Positions 54,510-64,000 of a stretch of 64,000 bases of DNA are shown piece by piece. A program made the position numbers and the translations under genes. Numbering within the stretch: position 1 is the first letter of the stretch; each line of letters starts with the position of its first letter. This stretch comes from Lactobacillus sp. Sy-1 (GTDB lineage: Bacteria > Bacillota > Bacilli > Lactobacillales > Lactobacillaceae). The DNA lies in NCBI RefSeq assembly GCF_019303535.1, contig NZ_JACCIU010000001.1, positions 1,426,001-1,490,000 of the forward strand. Reading direction: 5' to 3'. Under the pieces are notes generated by a model. That model was not told where the DNA came from and ran no database searches. It worked only from the letters and a program-made list of their open reading frames with translations.

Positions 54510-56879
54510 TTAGTGGGAACGGTGATTATTATTGTGCTGACCGTTACCACGGTGATTACCATTGGAATGACTATTGTTTGATCGATTGTGATTATTGCCA
54601 TGGTTCCCATTACGGTTACCACCACCGTTACGATTCCGGTTGCCATTGCGGTTATTGTTAGAGCGCCGGTTGCCGTTCCCGCGACCGTGACTTTGTTTAG
54701 GTAGTAAATCACTGGTTGGGGTATCCTCTGGATTAACAATTTCAAAGTCAACGGTACTTTGGGCTGGATCAGCACCAATTACCTTCACCTTGACGTTTTG
54801 CCCAATCTTATAGGTCCGCTTCGTCCGCCGACCAACTAATGCTAGGAATTTTTCAACGTATTCGTAGTAGTCATCCTTCATCCGACTAATGTGAACCAAT
54901 CCCTCAACGGTATTTGGTAATGCAATGAACATCCCAAATTTAAGCACGGAGCTAACCGTCGCTTCAAATTCTTCACCGATGTGATCAGCCATGTATTCAG
55001 CTTTCTTCATTGAATCAGTATCCCGTTCAGCATCAATTGAACGCCGTTCACACTTAGAAGAATGGGACGCAATTTCTTCCAAGAGGCCCCCGTACTTAGC
55101 CTTACTTTCCTTATTAATTCCATTTTCTTCGTAATGGTGAATTAAACGGTGAACAGTCGTATCTGGATACCGCCGAATTGGCGAAGTAAAGTGGGTATAG
55201 AATTCAGCTCCCAGACCAAAGTGACCAAGTGATTGATCAGAATACCGGGCTTGCTTAAGACTCCGTAGCATCATCACTGAAACAACGGCTTCTTCGGGCT
55301 TGCCAGCAACCTTCTTTAGGATGTTTTGGAGCATCTTTGGTTTAAGCTTAGCAGGATCACCCTTAACGTTAATCCCAAAGGCGGTTAAGAATTCAAAGAA
55401 CTTCTTTACACGGTCCGCATCGGGCGTTTCATGCACCCGGTAGATAAATGGAGCGTGCTTTTCGCTGTAGTGTTGGGCAACCGTTTCGTTTGCGGCCAAC
55501 ATAAAGGATTCAATCATCTTTTCAGCCGTTCCCCGCACCCGAAGCTTAATATCAATTGGGTGCCCTTTTTCATCAACGATGATTTCTGCTTCCCGATCGT
55601 CAAAGTCAATTGCACCCCGTTGTTTTCTGTGCTTGTAAAGAATCTTATGGAGTTCGCCCATTGTTTCAAACATTGGCACTAACTCTGCGTATTCTTGCAT
55701 TGTTTGGGGATCCTTTGATTCTAGAATTTTATTAACGGCGGTATAAGTCATCCGGGCTTTCGAACGCATAAAGCTAGGGTGAATCCGATGCTTAACAACG
55801 TTTCCAGCTGGTGTGATTTCCATATCACAACTCATACATAACCGAATCACCCCTTCATTTAACGAACAAATTCCGTTCGATAATCGGCGTGGTAACATTG
55901 GAATCACCCGGTCGGTCAAGTAAACTGAAGTCCCCCGCTTGTAGGCTTCCTCATCAAGTAAGCTACCTGGTTTCACATAGTGACTAACGTCAGCAATGTG
56001 TACCCCTAAATGAAAGTTCCCATTCGGTAGTTTCCAAGCAGTAACCGCATCATCCAAATCCTTTGATGCTTCACCATCGATAGTAACTAGATTTTGATCC
56101 GTGATATCTTCACGACCCGCTAGTTCTGAATCTAAAACGTGATCTGGAATCGCATCTGCTTCTTGAAGGACGTCCTCTGGAAATTGGGCTGGAATATCAT
56201 GGGCATAGACAATTTGTAGGATGTCGATTCCAGGATCATCGACACTTCCGATCACCTGCTTTGCAATTCCGACCATGGAATCTGGATGGTCGTCATTAGG
56301 GTATTCGGTAATCTCTGCAGTTACTACTTCCCCTGCAGTGGGCTTTAGTCCCACTTCGGTAATGTAGAACTTGTAGTTCATGATCTTTTTATCCTTTAAT
56401 TGGACCTGACCGTAGTAGCCGTTGTCATCACCAGTTTGAATAAATTCACCAACTACTTGAGTGTAATTATGTTCCAAAATCTTAGTGACCTTTGCTTGGG
56501 GCCCTTGATCAGAGCCAGGCGCAGCTGGTTTTAGGATTTCAATTTCAACGGTATCGCCGTTCATTGCATGCATCGTATAGTCAGGCGCAATGAAGGCGTC
56601 CGATTCAGTTTCATCAAAGTCCACGAATCCAAATCCCTTTGCGTTAGCGTGAAAAATCCCCTGGGGCTTCATTGACTTCGGGTTAACGGTAAATTTCCCC
56701 TCTTCAGTAACAAGGGCTTTTTCTTCTCGTTCCAGTCTAGCTAGTTCCTGAATAATCAGTTTAAAGGCTTCCGAGCCGTGGTACCCTAACTCATCAGAAA
56801 TTTCACTAACTTCAAAGCTGGTCTTGGCATTCTGCTTAAGGACCGCTTCAATTTCATCTTTTAATTTATTATCTTCCAA
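54510..56879 (-). CDS. rnr: Ribonuclease R
   Basis: Processive 3'-5' exoribonuclease, 789 residues. Order: helix-turn-helix start, two cold-shock domains, the RNB catalytic domain (TIDGEASKDLDDAVTAWKL with the metal-binding Asp cluster, then LSNGICSLNEGVIRLCMS and HFTSPIRRYPD) and an S1 domain (EFEATVSSVLKFGMFIALPN). The tail after about residue 735 is unusual: Asn/Gly/Arg/His-rich low-complexity rather than the usual Lys-rich one. Start: TTG at 56879 behind GAGGAAG; the frame to 56918 has no site. Works with SmpB in degrading trapped mRNA. Confidence 0.95.
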   Translation of the reverse strand: MEDNKLKDEIEAVLKQNAKTSFEVSEISDELGYHGSEAFKLIIQELARLEREEKALVTEEGKFTVNPKSMKPQGIFHANAKGFGFVDFDETESDAFIAPDYTMHAMNGDTVEIEILKPAAPGSDQGPQAKVTKILEHNYTQVVGEFIQTGDDNGYYGQVQLKDKKIMNYKFYITEVGLKPTAGEVVTAEITEYPNDDHPDSMVGIAKQVIGSVDDPGIDILQIVYAHDIPAQFPEDVLQEADAIPDHVLDSELAGREDITDQNLVTIDGEASKDLDDAVTAWKLPNGNFHLGVHIADVSHYVKPGSLLDEEAYKRGTSVYLTDRVIPMLPRRLSNGICSLNEGVIRLCMSCDMEITPAGNVVKHRIHPSFMRSKARMTYTAVNKILESKDPQTMQEYAELVPMFETMGELHKILYKHRKQRGAIDFDDREAEIIVDEKGHPIDIKLRVRGTAEKMIESFMLAANETVAQHYSEKHAPFIYRVHETPDADRVKKFFEFLTAFGINVKGDPAKLKPKMLQNILKKVAGKPEEAVVSVMMLRSLKQARYSDQSLGHFGLGAEFYTHFTSPIRRYPDTTVHRLIHHYEENGINKESKAKYGGLLEEIASHSSKCERRSIDAERDTDSMKKAEYMADHIGEEFEATVSSVLKFGMFIALPNTVEGLVHISRMKDDYYEYVEKFLALVGRRTKRTYKIGQNVKVKVIGADPAQSTVDFEIVNPEDTPTSDLLPKQSHGRGNGNRRSNNNRNGNRNRNGGGNRNGNHGNNHNRSNNSHSNGNHRGNGQHNNNHRSH

Positions 56880-56995
56880 AATATCTTCCTCATTATTATT
56901 TATAGATTTCGATTTCAATCGATTTTAATTTCGGTTATTAACTACTTTATATTCTAACATTATTTAATTTTAAAGTAATTCAATAACCTTAATAT

Positions 56996-57029
56996 AATAA
57001 AAAACCTTCCGCAATCAAACAGAAGGTTT
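56996..57029 (-). terminator. Terminator after secG
   Basis: AAACCTTC (57002-57009) and GAAGGTTT (57022-57029), followed by TTATTATAT on the minus strand. Partial readthrough into rnr is possible. Confidence 0.75.
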
Positions 57030-57034
57030 CCTAA

Positions 57035-57271
57035 TTAATGTGATGAGATCCAAACCAATGCAAGTGCATCAACAAAGAATAAGATACCGAGAACCGTAGT
57101 TACTCGTTGCATAAATGCTTCAAATCCACGTGGCTTTGACTTAGCGAATAAGTCGTCAGCACCACCAGTAAGTGATGACATTGCATCGTTAGTTTTAGCT
57201 GGTTGCATTAGTACCGCAATAATAATCAAAATACTAATGATCCAAAAAATTACCATCAAAAAGTTATACAA
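57035..57271 (-). CDS. secG: Protein translocase subunit SecG
   Basis: Small accessory subunit of SecYEG, 78 residues. Two membrane helices: residues 3-25 (FLMVIFWIISILIIIAVLMQP) and about 55-74; the loop GGADDLFAKSKPRGFEAFMQRVT is the family signature. The frame opens at 57295, but GGAGG before the TTG at 57271 gives the standard N terminus MYNFL. In lactobacilli secG often precedes rnr-smpB, as here. Confidence 0.93.
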   Translation of the reverse strand: MYNFLMVIFWIISILIIIAVLMQPAKTNDAMSSLTGGADDLFAKSKPRGFEAFMQRVTTVLGILFFVDALALVWISSH

Positions 57272-57350
57272 AATAATGCCTCCTATTTTCTTCAAGGCTC
57301 AATCTACTATTCAACATTTTAACATATCTAAGTAACTCTTTCCAATTCAA

Positions 57351-58634
57351 CTAGTTTTTAGCCTTGGTTTTTAAAAGGTTAGTAAGCATTTGACTGTAGA
57401 TTGGTTTCCCGTTCAATAAGTCAACCACCGCATAGGCGATCAAAGATACCACCGCAAGCGACATCAAGTGGGTTACTGTCCCCACCATTTCAGTAATCAG
57501 TAAAATTGCAGTAAACGGTGATTTGGTGATACAAGCAAAATACGCTGCCATTGCAATGATAATTAGGTTAATTACCAATCCAGCAGGCATTAAATGTAAA
57601 ACAACCAGACCCTGACCATAAAGCGCTCCCAATAGTGCTCCCAACGTTAAAATCGGGAGAAAAATGCCACCAGGAACCCCTGAACCATAGGAAATGGCAG
57701 AAAAGATAAATCGAACTAGTAAATAAACCAACAGGATTCCCAAACCAGGAACTGAATGAGCTACCGATAGAATTAAGCCATTCCCCCCACCTAGCGTATC
57801 AGGAATGAAATAGCCAATTGGAATCACTAGCAATAATGGCACCACCACTAAATATTGACTTGGCATCCAATTAAAAAGACGATAAAAGCGGTCTAGGTGC
57901 AGGGTGGTTTGTTGATAAATAATTCCACTCAACCCTAGTAAAATCCCCAACACAATTAAAATCCAGTACTGATTCAATGGGAACGGGTGGGCGTATTCAA
58001 TATGCAACACCGGGGTTAATCCAAATAGTTCAGTCGAAACCAGGTTTGCAGCGATTGATGCACATATCGTTGTGGGCCAGACGCGCAACGGAAACTCGTG
58101 GTAAATTTCCTCCAACACAAATAGCGAACTTGCAATTGGTGCATTGAAAGCAGCAGCTAGTCCTGCCGCTGCACCGGCTGCAATCGCCACCCGCCGAGCG
58201 CTACCGTTCAACCCCTGCAGTTTGGCAACCCCCTGGGCAGTAGTGGACCCCAGCTGAATCGAAGGTCCCTCACGCCCTAAAAACAGGCCACTACCGATTG
58301 CTAACACCCCGCCGATGAACTTTTTCCAAAGAACCGGCCAGAACGGGTAATCCAGTTGATTAGCTAATTGACCTTCCACCTGTGGAATTCCAGAACCCTT
58401 GATATCAGGGGTGGCTTGAATGAGCCGCCCCACAATAAAACAAATTATGAGGTTGATCATTAAAATTATAACCATTCCCCAGTGATTAGCATGCGTCCAC
58501 TGATAAAGTTCCTTGACCCAGTTTAAATCGGTTTCAATTAACCATCGAAAGAGACTGACCACCGCACCCACAGCAAGCCCAATGATTGCTCCATCCCATA
58601 AATACGCAATTTGTTTCCAATTTAATCTTTGCAT
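57351..58634 (-). CDS. ClC-family chloride channel/exchanger
   Basis: 427 residues, about seventeen helical segments of the ClC fold. Selectivity motifs are GSGIP (near residue 79), GREGPS with the gating Glu, and GGIFLP; LEEIYHE contains the inner proton-transfer Glu of H+/Cl- exchangers, so exchange rather than a channel is likely. No CBS domains follow. Possible roles are acid tolerance and chloride balance. It is followed by the eno terminator region on the same strand. Confidence 0.9.
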   Translation of the reverse strand: MQRLNWKQIAYLWDGAIIGLAVGAVVSLFRWLIETDLNWVKELYQWTHANHWGMVIILMINLIICFIVGRLIQATPDIKGSGIPQVEGQLANQLDYPFWPVLWKKFIGGVLAIGSGLFLGREGPSIQLGSTTAQGVAKLQGLNGSARRVAIAAGAAAGLAAAFNAPIASSLFVLEEIYHEFPLRVWPTTICASIAANLVSTELFGLTPVLHIEYAHPFPLNQYWILIVLGILLGLSGIIYQQTTLHLDRFYRLFNWMPSQYLVVVPLLLVIPIGYFIPDTLGGGNGLILSVAHSVPGLGILLVYLLVRFIFSAISYGSGVPGGIFLPILTLGALLGALYGQGLVVLHLMPAGLVINLIIIAMAAYFACITKSPFTAILLITEMVGTVTHLMSLAVVSLIAYAVVDLLNGKPIYSQMLTNLLKTKAKN

Positions 58635-58680
58635 TTGCTAATTAAGCCCCCACATCGTGATATTAATTATCATAACACAA

Positions 58681-58713
58681 CAAAAAAGCTTTGGAACTAG
58701 GTTCCAAAGCTTT
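58681..58713. terminator. Terminator after eno
   Basis: A perfect 13-bp stem (58685-58697 with 58701-58713) with a three-base loop; TTTTTTG follows on the minus strand. Confidence 0.9.
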
Positions 58714-58717
58714 CGAT

Positions 58718-60064
<1,347 letters not shown>

Positions 60065-60170
60065 TTAAGTGAAAGTTAATTTTCCACCGTTCAAAACGGC
60101 GGGTGATAAATGTGAACTGCTTTGAAATGCAAAGCTTATCGCAAAAATGAGACATTTTACTAGGGACTGT

Positions 60171-60215
60171 TCAACGCCCCCTTAAAACTGAATAAATATA
60201 AAATCTACTCATCAT
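60171..60215 (-). other. Near-leaderless 14-codon frame at the start of the eno transcript
   Basis: ATG ATG at 60215/60212 opens a frame reading MMSRFYIYSVLRGR then TGA. The predicted transcript start is only about four bases upstream, so it would be read without a ribosome binding site. The last codons are AGG GGG CGT. It lies 120 bases before eno in a structured leader. It may be a regulatory leader peptide or chance. Confidence 0.3.
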
Positions 60216-60225
60216 TTACACTTTT

Positions 60226-60234
60226 ATGATACCA
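60226..60234 (-). promoter_or_regulatory. Extended -10 promoter of eno
   Basis: TGGTATCAT on the minus strand (TGN-TATCAT). The -35 is poor (TGGTTT at 60249-60254). The leader downstream has hairpins GCTTTG-CATT-TCAAAGC-type near 60125 and CCGCCGTT/AACGGTGG near 60090. Confidence 0.55.
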
Positions 60235-60281
60235 TTTTTTGATTTTTAAAACCAATAATTAATAGCTAATTATTCGAAAAA

Positions 60282-61043
60282 TTAATAATGAATTAAGTTT
60301 AGGAATTCATTCGGGTCTAAACTAGCGCTCCCAACTAAAACTCCATCGATATCGGGTTGTTCCATCAACGCCTTTACATTTTTAGGCGTAACACTCCCCC
60401 CGTACAGGACCCGGACCGCATCAGCAATTGCTGGTGAATAAATCCGGCTGATGGTTTGTCTTATCAATGCACAACCCTCTTCTGCTTCCGCAGCACTAGC
60501 GGTAATTCCAGTTCCAATTGCCCACCGGGGCTCGTATGCGATCATCATCTTCAAAGCATCCTTATCTGAAACATCCTTAAACGCTGCAATCACTTGGCTG
60601 ACCACCCAGTGAACGCCATCGTGAGTTTCAGTGCGGACCAATGTTTCATCACAACATACAATTGGTTTGATGTTATTTCTAAGTAGTGCATGCACTTTTT
60701 TATTAACCACTTCATCATCTTCATCGAAGTAGTGCCGGCGTTCAGAATGACCAGCGATTGAGTAGGTAACGCCCGCTTCAGCAAGGGCCTTCGGACTTAC
60801 CTCACCAGTATAAGCACCGGTATCATGGTAATCGCAATTTTCAGCCCCGATGATCACGTCGGATTGCTTAGCGTGTTCCAGTAGTGGCCATAGGTACAGT
60901 GGCGAAGCAGCAATCATTACCTGAGCCTCACTTGGCCGTGGAATATTGTGCTTGATGGCTTCAATGTATGGAATTACCTGGTTCGGCATTAAATACATCT
61001 TCCAATTGGCCCCAATGAATGGGATTCGTTTATTGGCAACCAT
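60282..61043 (-). CDS. tpiA: Triosephosphate isomerase, divergent
   Basis: Interconverts DHAP and glyceraldehyde 3-phosphate. 253 residues. Catalytic residues are present: Asn13 and Lys15 (GANWKM), His99 (IAGHSERR) and Glu171 (AYEPRWAIGTG); the phosphate-gripping YGGSV and GVLVGSASL are also there. It departs from the norm in AENCDYHDTGAYTGE for the usual QNxYWEEKGAFTGE type, CCDETL for CVGETL, and Arg for Val in YEPVWAIGTG. ATG at 61043 with AGGGGGAG; the frame upstream to 61097 has none. Place between pgk and eno supports the call. Confidence 0.9.
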   Translation of the reverse strand: MVANKRIPFIGANWKMYLMPNQVIPYIEAIKHNIPRPSEAQVMIAASPLYLWPLLEHAKQSDVIIGAENCDYHDTGAYTGEVSPKALAEAGVTYSIAGHSERRHYFDEDDEVVNKKVHALLRNNIKPIVCCDETLVRTETHDGVHWVVSQVIAAFKDVSDKDALKMMIAYEPRWAIGTGITASAAEAEEGCALIRQTISRIYSPAIADAVRVLYGGSVTPKNVKALMEQPDIDGVLVGSASLDPNEFLNLIHY

Positions 61044-61164
61044 TAAAAAGCTCCCCCTTATCAGGATATTGGCACGAACGATTGAATTCGTACCCATCTA
61101 ATTTTACTATAAATCTACTTGGTCCCCCCACTGAATGCGGAAACTTAATGAAAACATATGTAAG

Positions 61165-61195
61165 CAAAAAGAAGCCGTACTAAAAGTACGACTTC
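61165..61195 (-). terminator. Terminator after pgk
   Basis: GAAGCCGTAC (61171-61180) and GTACGACTTC (61186-61195), one G-U, followed by TTTTTG on the minus strand. Confidence 0.85.
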
Positions 61196-61214
61196 TCAAT
61201 TATGAACTAGCTAA

Positions 61215-62429
61215 TTACTTGTCAGAAATAGCAGCAATTCCTGGAAGGGTCTTACCTTCAAGGTAAGTAAGTGAAGCACCCCCACCAGTTGAAACGTGGG
61301 TTAACTTATCAGCGATTCCTAATTGCTTAACAGCAGCAGTGGAATCACCACCACCGACGATTGTAGTCGCATCTTTAAGGTTAGCTAAGAAATCACCAAC
61401 TGCTAAGGTTCCCTTAGCAAAGTTGCTCATTTCGAACACACCCATTGGTCCGTTCCAAACAACAGTCTTAGCATCTCTTAGAACGCTTTCAAATTCTTGA
61501 ATTGACTTAGGACCGATATCTAGAGCCATCATTCCATCAGGAATGTCACCTTCAACAATTTCAGTCTTTGCATCATTAGCAAACTTGTCAGCTACCACGT
61601 TATCAACGGGTAATACTAACTTATCGCCAGCCTTTTGCAAAATTTGCTTAGCTAAATCGATTTTATCTTTTTCAACTAATGAACTACCAATTTTGATTCC
61701 CTTAGCAGCGTAGAAAGTATAAGTCATTCCACCACCGATAATCACCTTATCAGCCTTATCCAATAAGTTATCGATAACGGTAATCTTATCAGAAACCTTT
61801 GCACCACCTAAGATGGCAACAAATGGGCGCTTTGGATCGTTAACAGCATTTCCAAGGTACTTAATTTCCTTTTCCATTAAGAATCCAACAGCAGCTGGCT
61901 TACCAGCAGCTTCCATTGCCTTAGCAATTCCAACGTTTGAAGCGTGGGCACGGTGAGCAGTTCCGAATGCATCGTTTACGAATACATCCCCAAGTGAAGC
62001 CCAGTATTCACCAAGCTTTGGATCGTTACCGGATTCACGCTTTACATATTCACCATTTACAACGTCTTCAAAACGAGTGTTTTCAACTAATAAAACATCG
62101 CCGTCGTTCAACTTATTGATAGCATCTTCTAATTGAGGACCTTCAGTAGCTGGAACGAAAGTTACTGGCTTGTTCAATAGGTTAGAAAGCCGTTCGGCAA
62201 CTGGACGAAGTGAAAGTTCCTTTTTGTCTTCTTCACTCTTAATTCTGCCAAGGTGAGAGAAGATAATTGCCTTACCACCATGATCAATCACGTAGTTAAT
62301 AGTTGGAAGAGCGGCAACAATTCTATTATCGTCACCAATCACACCGTTCTTAATTGGAACGTTGAAATCAAGACGCATTAATACTTTTTTATCTTTTAAA
62401 TCTAAATCAGAAACAGTTAATTTAGCCAA
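61215..62429 (-). CDS. pgk: Phosphoglycerate kinase
   Basis: Makes ATP from 1,3-bisphosphoglycerate. 404 residues. Motifs: [10 protein letters not shown] (substrate Arg/Asp/Asn), [57 protein letters not shown] and the nucleotide loop [11 protein letters not shown]. The start is TTG at 62429 behind AGGAGGT. It has its own promoter and terminator within the gap-pgk-tpiA-eno order. Confidence 0.98.
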   Translation of the reverse strand: MAKLTVSDLDLKDKKVLMRLDFNVPIKNGVIGDDNRIVAALPTINYVIDHGGKAIIFSHLGRIKSEEDKKELSLRPVAERLSNLLNKPVTFVPATEGPQLEDAINKLNDGDVLLVENTRFEDVVNGEYVKRESGNDPKLGEYWASLGDVFVNDAFGTAHRAHASNVGIAKAMEAAGKPAAVGFLMEKEIKYLGNAVNDPKRPFVAILGGAKVSDKITVIDNLLDKADKVIIGGGMTYTFYAAKGIKIGSSLVEKDKIDLAKQILQKAGDKLVLPVDNVVADKFANDAKTEIVEGDIPDGMMALDIGPKSIQEFESVLRDAKTVVWNGPMGVFEMSNFAKGTLAVGDFLANLKDATTIVGGGDSTAAVKQLGIADKLTHVSTGGGASLTYLEGKTLPGIAAISDK

Positions 62430-62469
62430 TTTAGATACCTCCTAAATAGATAGTAACTTAACACCCTTA

Positions 62470-62498
62470 ATGATACAGCATTTAACCCCTAATCTCAA
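62470..62498 (-). promoter_or_regulatory. Promoter of pgk
   Basis: Minus-strand TTGAGA (62493-62498), 17 bases, TATCAT (62470-62475). Confidence 0.75.
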
Positions 62499-62534
62499 AA
62501 CAAAAGGCTAGCCACATTTAAATGTTAAGGATAT

Positions 62535-62570
62535 AAATAAAAAGGTGGGAGAGTAAACCTCCCCCACCTT
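62535..62570 (-). terminator. Terminator after gap
   Basis: AAGGTGGG-GAG (62542-62553) pairs with CTC-CCCACCTT (62559-62570), one mismatch, followed by TTTTATTTA on the minus strand. Confidence 0.85.
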
Positions 62571-62608
62571 TATTAGTTTTAATTTATTTAATTAGTTAAA
62601 ACTGCTTT

Positions 62609-63619
62609 TTATAGTTGAGCAAACTTCAATAAAGTACGAACCATGTTACAAGTGAAGCCCCATTCGTTATCGTACCAAGTCCAAACCTTAACTAATTGGT
62701 CATCGCCAACAGTAGTTACATCAGTTTGGGTAGGGTCGAATACGGATCCGTGGGTATCACCAATGATATCGCTTGAAACGATTGGATCTTCAGCGTAACC
62801 GAATGCATCGTTTCCTTCAGTGTGCTTCTTGATTGCTGCGTTAACTTCGTCAGCAGTAACCTTCTTGTCCAAGATAGCAGTTAATTCAGTTAATGAACCA
62901 TCTACTAATGGAACACGTTGAGCAACACCGTTTAGCTTACCTTGTAATTCAGGAACAACTAAACCAAGAGCCTTAGCGGCACCAGTTGAATGAGGAATCG
63001 TATTTGCACTAGCAGTACGGTTATTTCTCATCTTCTTACCTCTAGGACCATCCAAGATAGCTTGAGTGGAAGTGAAGGCATGAATAGTAGTCATGGTACC
63101 AACCTTGATACCGAATTCCTTGTTCAAGAAGTAAGCTGATGGTGCAATACTACTAGTAGTACATGAACCAGCAGAAACGATCTTGTCGTCAGCATTAAGT
63201 GAATCCAAGTTAACACCAGGAACAACAGTCTTAATTTGACCAGCAGGTGCTGAAATTAAAACACGCTTTGCGCCAGCGTCCAAGTGAGCTTGTGACTTTT
63301 CTGCTGAAGTGTAGAAACCTGTACATTCAAGAACATAGTCAACACCATTGTTCTTTACCCAAGGAATTTGTGAAGCATCCTTTTCAGCGTATACAGGGTA
63401 TTCCTTACCATCAACTACGATACCAGTGTCAGTTGAAGAAACCTTACCTGGGAACTTACCGTGAGTTGAGTCATACTTTAATAAGTAAGCTAACATTGAT
63501 GGAGTAGTTAAATCGTTAATTGCTACAACTTCGATGTCGCTTGAGTTAAGTTCGTGGATCCGCTTGAAAGCTAAACGTCCAATCCGTCCAAAACCATTAA
63601 TACCAATTTTTACAGTCAT
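62609..63619 (-). CDS. gap: Glyceraldehyde-3-phosphate dehydrogenase
   Basis: NAD+-dependent, 336 residues. Rossmann start [18 protein letters not shown]; the catalytic Cys is in [12 protein letters not shown] (usually SNASCTTNCLAP), with [10 protein letters not shown] holding the active-site His; [11 protein letters not shown] and [13 protein letters not shown] follow. Start: AGGAGG serves the ATG at 63619; the frame to 63676 has no site. The central regulator gene cggR, usual before gap in many lactobacilli, is absent; instead two promoters and a tRNA gene lie upstream. Confidence 0.97.
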   Translation of the reverse strand: MTVKIGINGFGRIGRLAFKRIHELNSSDIEVVAINDLTTPSMLAYLLKYDSTHGKFPGKVSSTDTGIVVDGKEYPVYAEKDASQIPWVKNNGVDYVLECTGFYTSAEKSQAHLDAGAKRVLISAPAGQIKTVVPGVNLDSLNADDKIVSAGSCTTSSIAPSAYFLNKEFGIKVGTMTTIHAFTSTQAILDGPRGKKMRNNRTASANTIPHSTGAAKALGLVVPELQGKLNGVAQRVPLVDGSLTELTAILDKKVTADEVNAAIKKHTEGNDAFGYAEDPIVSSDIIGDTHGSVFDPTQTDVTTVGDDQLVKVWTWYDNEWGFTCNMVRTLLKFAQL

Positions 63620-63680
63620 ACTGAATTTTCCTCCTTTAGGAAATAATAAGATAAATATTATTTTAAAGCAGTACAACAGT

Positions 63681-63709
63681 ATATTACCACTTTTTGCTGC
63701 TAGTGTCAG
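63681..63709 (-). promoter_or_regulatory. Proximal gap promoter
   Basis: Minus-strand CTGACA (63704-63709), 17 bases, TAATAT (63681-63686), with TGG directly before the -10. Confidence 0.65.
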
Positions 63710-63785
63710 CCCTGGTGCTCAATAATCTTTTTTGAACCGCGGGAGCTTGAAAAACAAACACTAAGTAATAATTATCTTTAAGGGC

Positions 63786-63814
63786 AGTATATCAACCGCT
63801 TTCATAATTTGCAA
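63786..63814 (-). promoter_or_regulatory. Distal gap promoter with cre-like spacer
   Basis: Minus-strand TTGCAA (63809-63814), 17 bases, TATACT (63786-63791). The spacer contains TGAAAGCGGTTGAT, matching the catabolite-response consensus TGWNANCGNTNNCA except at the last two bases, so CcpA could act here. The 290 bases between gap and the tRNA hold these promoters and no gene. Confidence 0.65.
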
Positions 63815-63852
63815 AACATAGCGCTTATTGATTAAATTTCTGATAATCCCCC

Positions 63853-63881
63853 TTGCATTTTAGACTGTTTTACGCTATAGT
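63853..63881 (+). promoter_or_regulatory. Promoter of tRNA-Arg
   Basis: TTGCAT (63853-63858), 17 bases, TATAGT (63876-63881), 31 bases before the tRNA 5' end. Confidence 0.75.
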
Positions 63882-63912
63882 TTTATATTGTTTGATTGAT
63901 AGATAAATCAAT

Positions 63913-63984
63913 GCGCCTGTAGTGTAATGGATAGCACGTAAGATTCCGGTTCTTGAGATGAGGGTTCGATTCCCCCCAGGCGCA
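63913..63984 (+). tRNA. tRNA-Arg (anticodon CCG)
   Basis: 72 nt. Acceptor GCGCCTG (63913-63919) with CAGGCGC (63977-63983) and discriminator A; D stem GTGT/GCAC; anticodon stem TAAGA/TCTTG with loop TTCCGGT, anticodon CCG, reading CGG; T loop TTCGATT. The T stem GAGGG/CCCCC holds one A-C mismatch. CCA is not encoded; CTAAGT follows. Confidence 0.93.
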
Positions 63985-64000
63985 CTAAGTAAAAAACCGT

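Noticed and set aside
54497-54778. 93-codon Thr/Val/Ile-rich frame on the minus strand
   Set aside because: It is a shadow of the low-complexity tail of rnr in another frame.

Overview
The window is a chromosomal segment of a low-GC Gram-positive bacterium, almost certainly a member of the Lactobacillaceae. Pointers are a sortase-anchored LPQTGE giant surface protein, a T-box leader, GGAGG-type ribosome binding sites, frequent TTG starts (pgk, secG, rnr, tsaE and others), and the gap-pgk-tpiA-eno, cdaA-cdaR-glmM and ung-pta-tsaE gene orders. Genus is not settled by the sequence alone; giant LPXTG proteins are known from insect- and plant-associated lactobacilli such as Apilactobacillus, which is a hint only.

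Layout. 1-3.2 kb (minus): a cut VOC-family gene, an aldo/keto reductase, an unknown acidic protein, then hxlA-hxlB (ribulose monophosphate formaldehyde fixation) with their regulator gene hxlR. 3.2-8.3 kb (plus): a UvrA-like ABC ATPase, a GRP-family sugar transporter, and brnQ behind an isoleucine T-box. 8.6-24.9 kb (minus): one open gene of about 5,450 codons for a Ser/Ala/Asn-rich wall-anchored protein, more than a quarter of the window. 25-34.5 kb: small transporters and enzymes (GNAT, APC permease, YkoE-like ECF component, DHA2 efflux pump, HAD phosphatase, glucose 1-dehydrogenase, an ArsB/SLC13-type permease) and several unknown proteins. 34.5-38.2 kb: Kup potassium uptake convergent with a Na+/H+ antiporter that has a terminator-like leader, followed by an apparently gene-less but promoter- and terminator-bounded unit. 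38.2-41.5 kb: envelope genes (TagH ATPase, GH73 glucosaminidase, a 40-residue basic protein). 41.5-46.8 kb: glmS, glmM, cdaR, cdaA, joining cell wall precursor supply to c-di-AMP synthesis. 46.9-58.7 kb: DUF1361 protein, a second Na+/H+ antiporter, murB, a DnaQ-like exonuclease, ung-pta-tsaE-GNAT, smpB/rnr/secG and a ClC exchanger. 58.7-63.7 kb: eno, tpiA, pgk, gap, each with visible control signals. The window ends with tRNA-Arg(CCG).

Two themes connect the genes. One is ion and osmotic balance: Kup, two cation/proton antiporters and a ClC protein lie within 25 kb of the diadenylate cyclase whose product controls potassium transport in related bacteria. The other is the envelope: GlmS/GlmM/MurB make precursors, TagH and the GH73 enzyme act on wall polymers, and the giant protein would be fixed to that wall by sortase. 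The least ordinary items are the giant gene with its internal 3.55-kb duplication, the terminator hairpin inside the antiporter leader, the orphan short transcript next to it, and a near-leaderless 14-codon reading frame at the start of the eno message.
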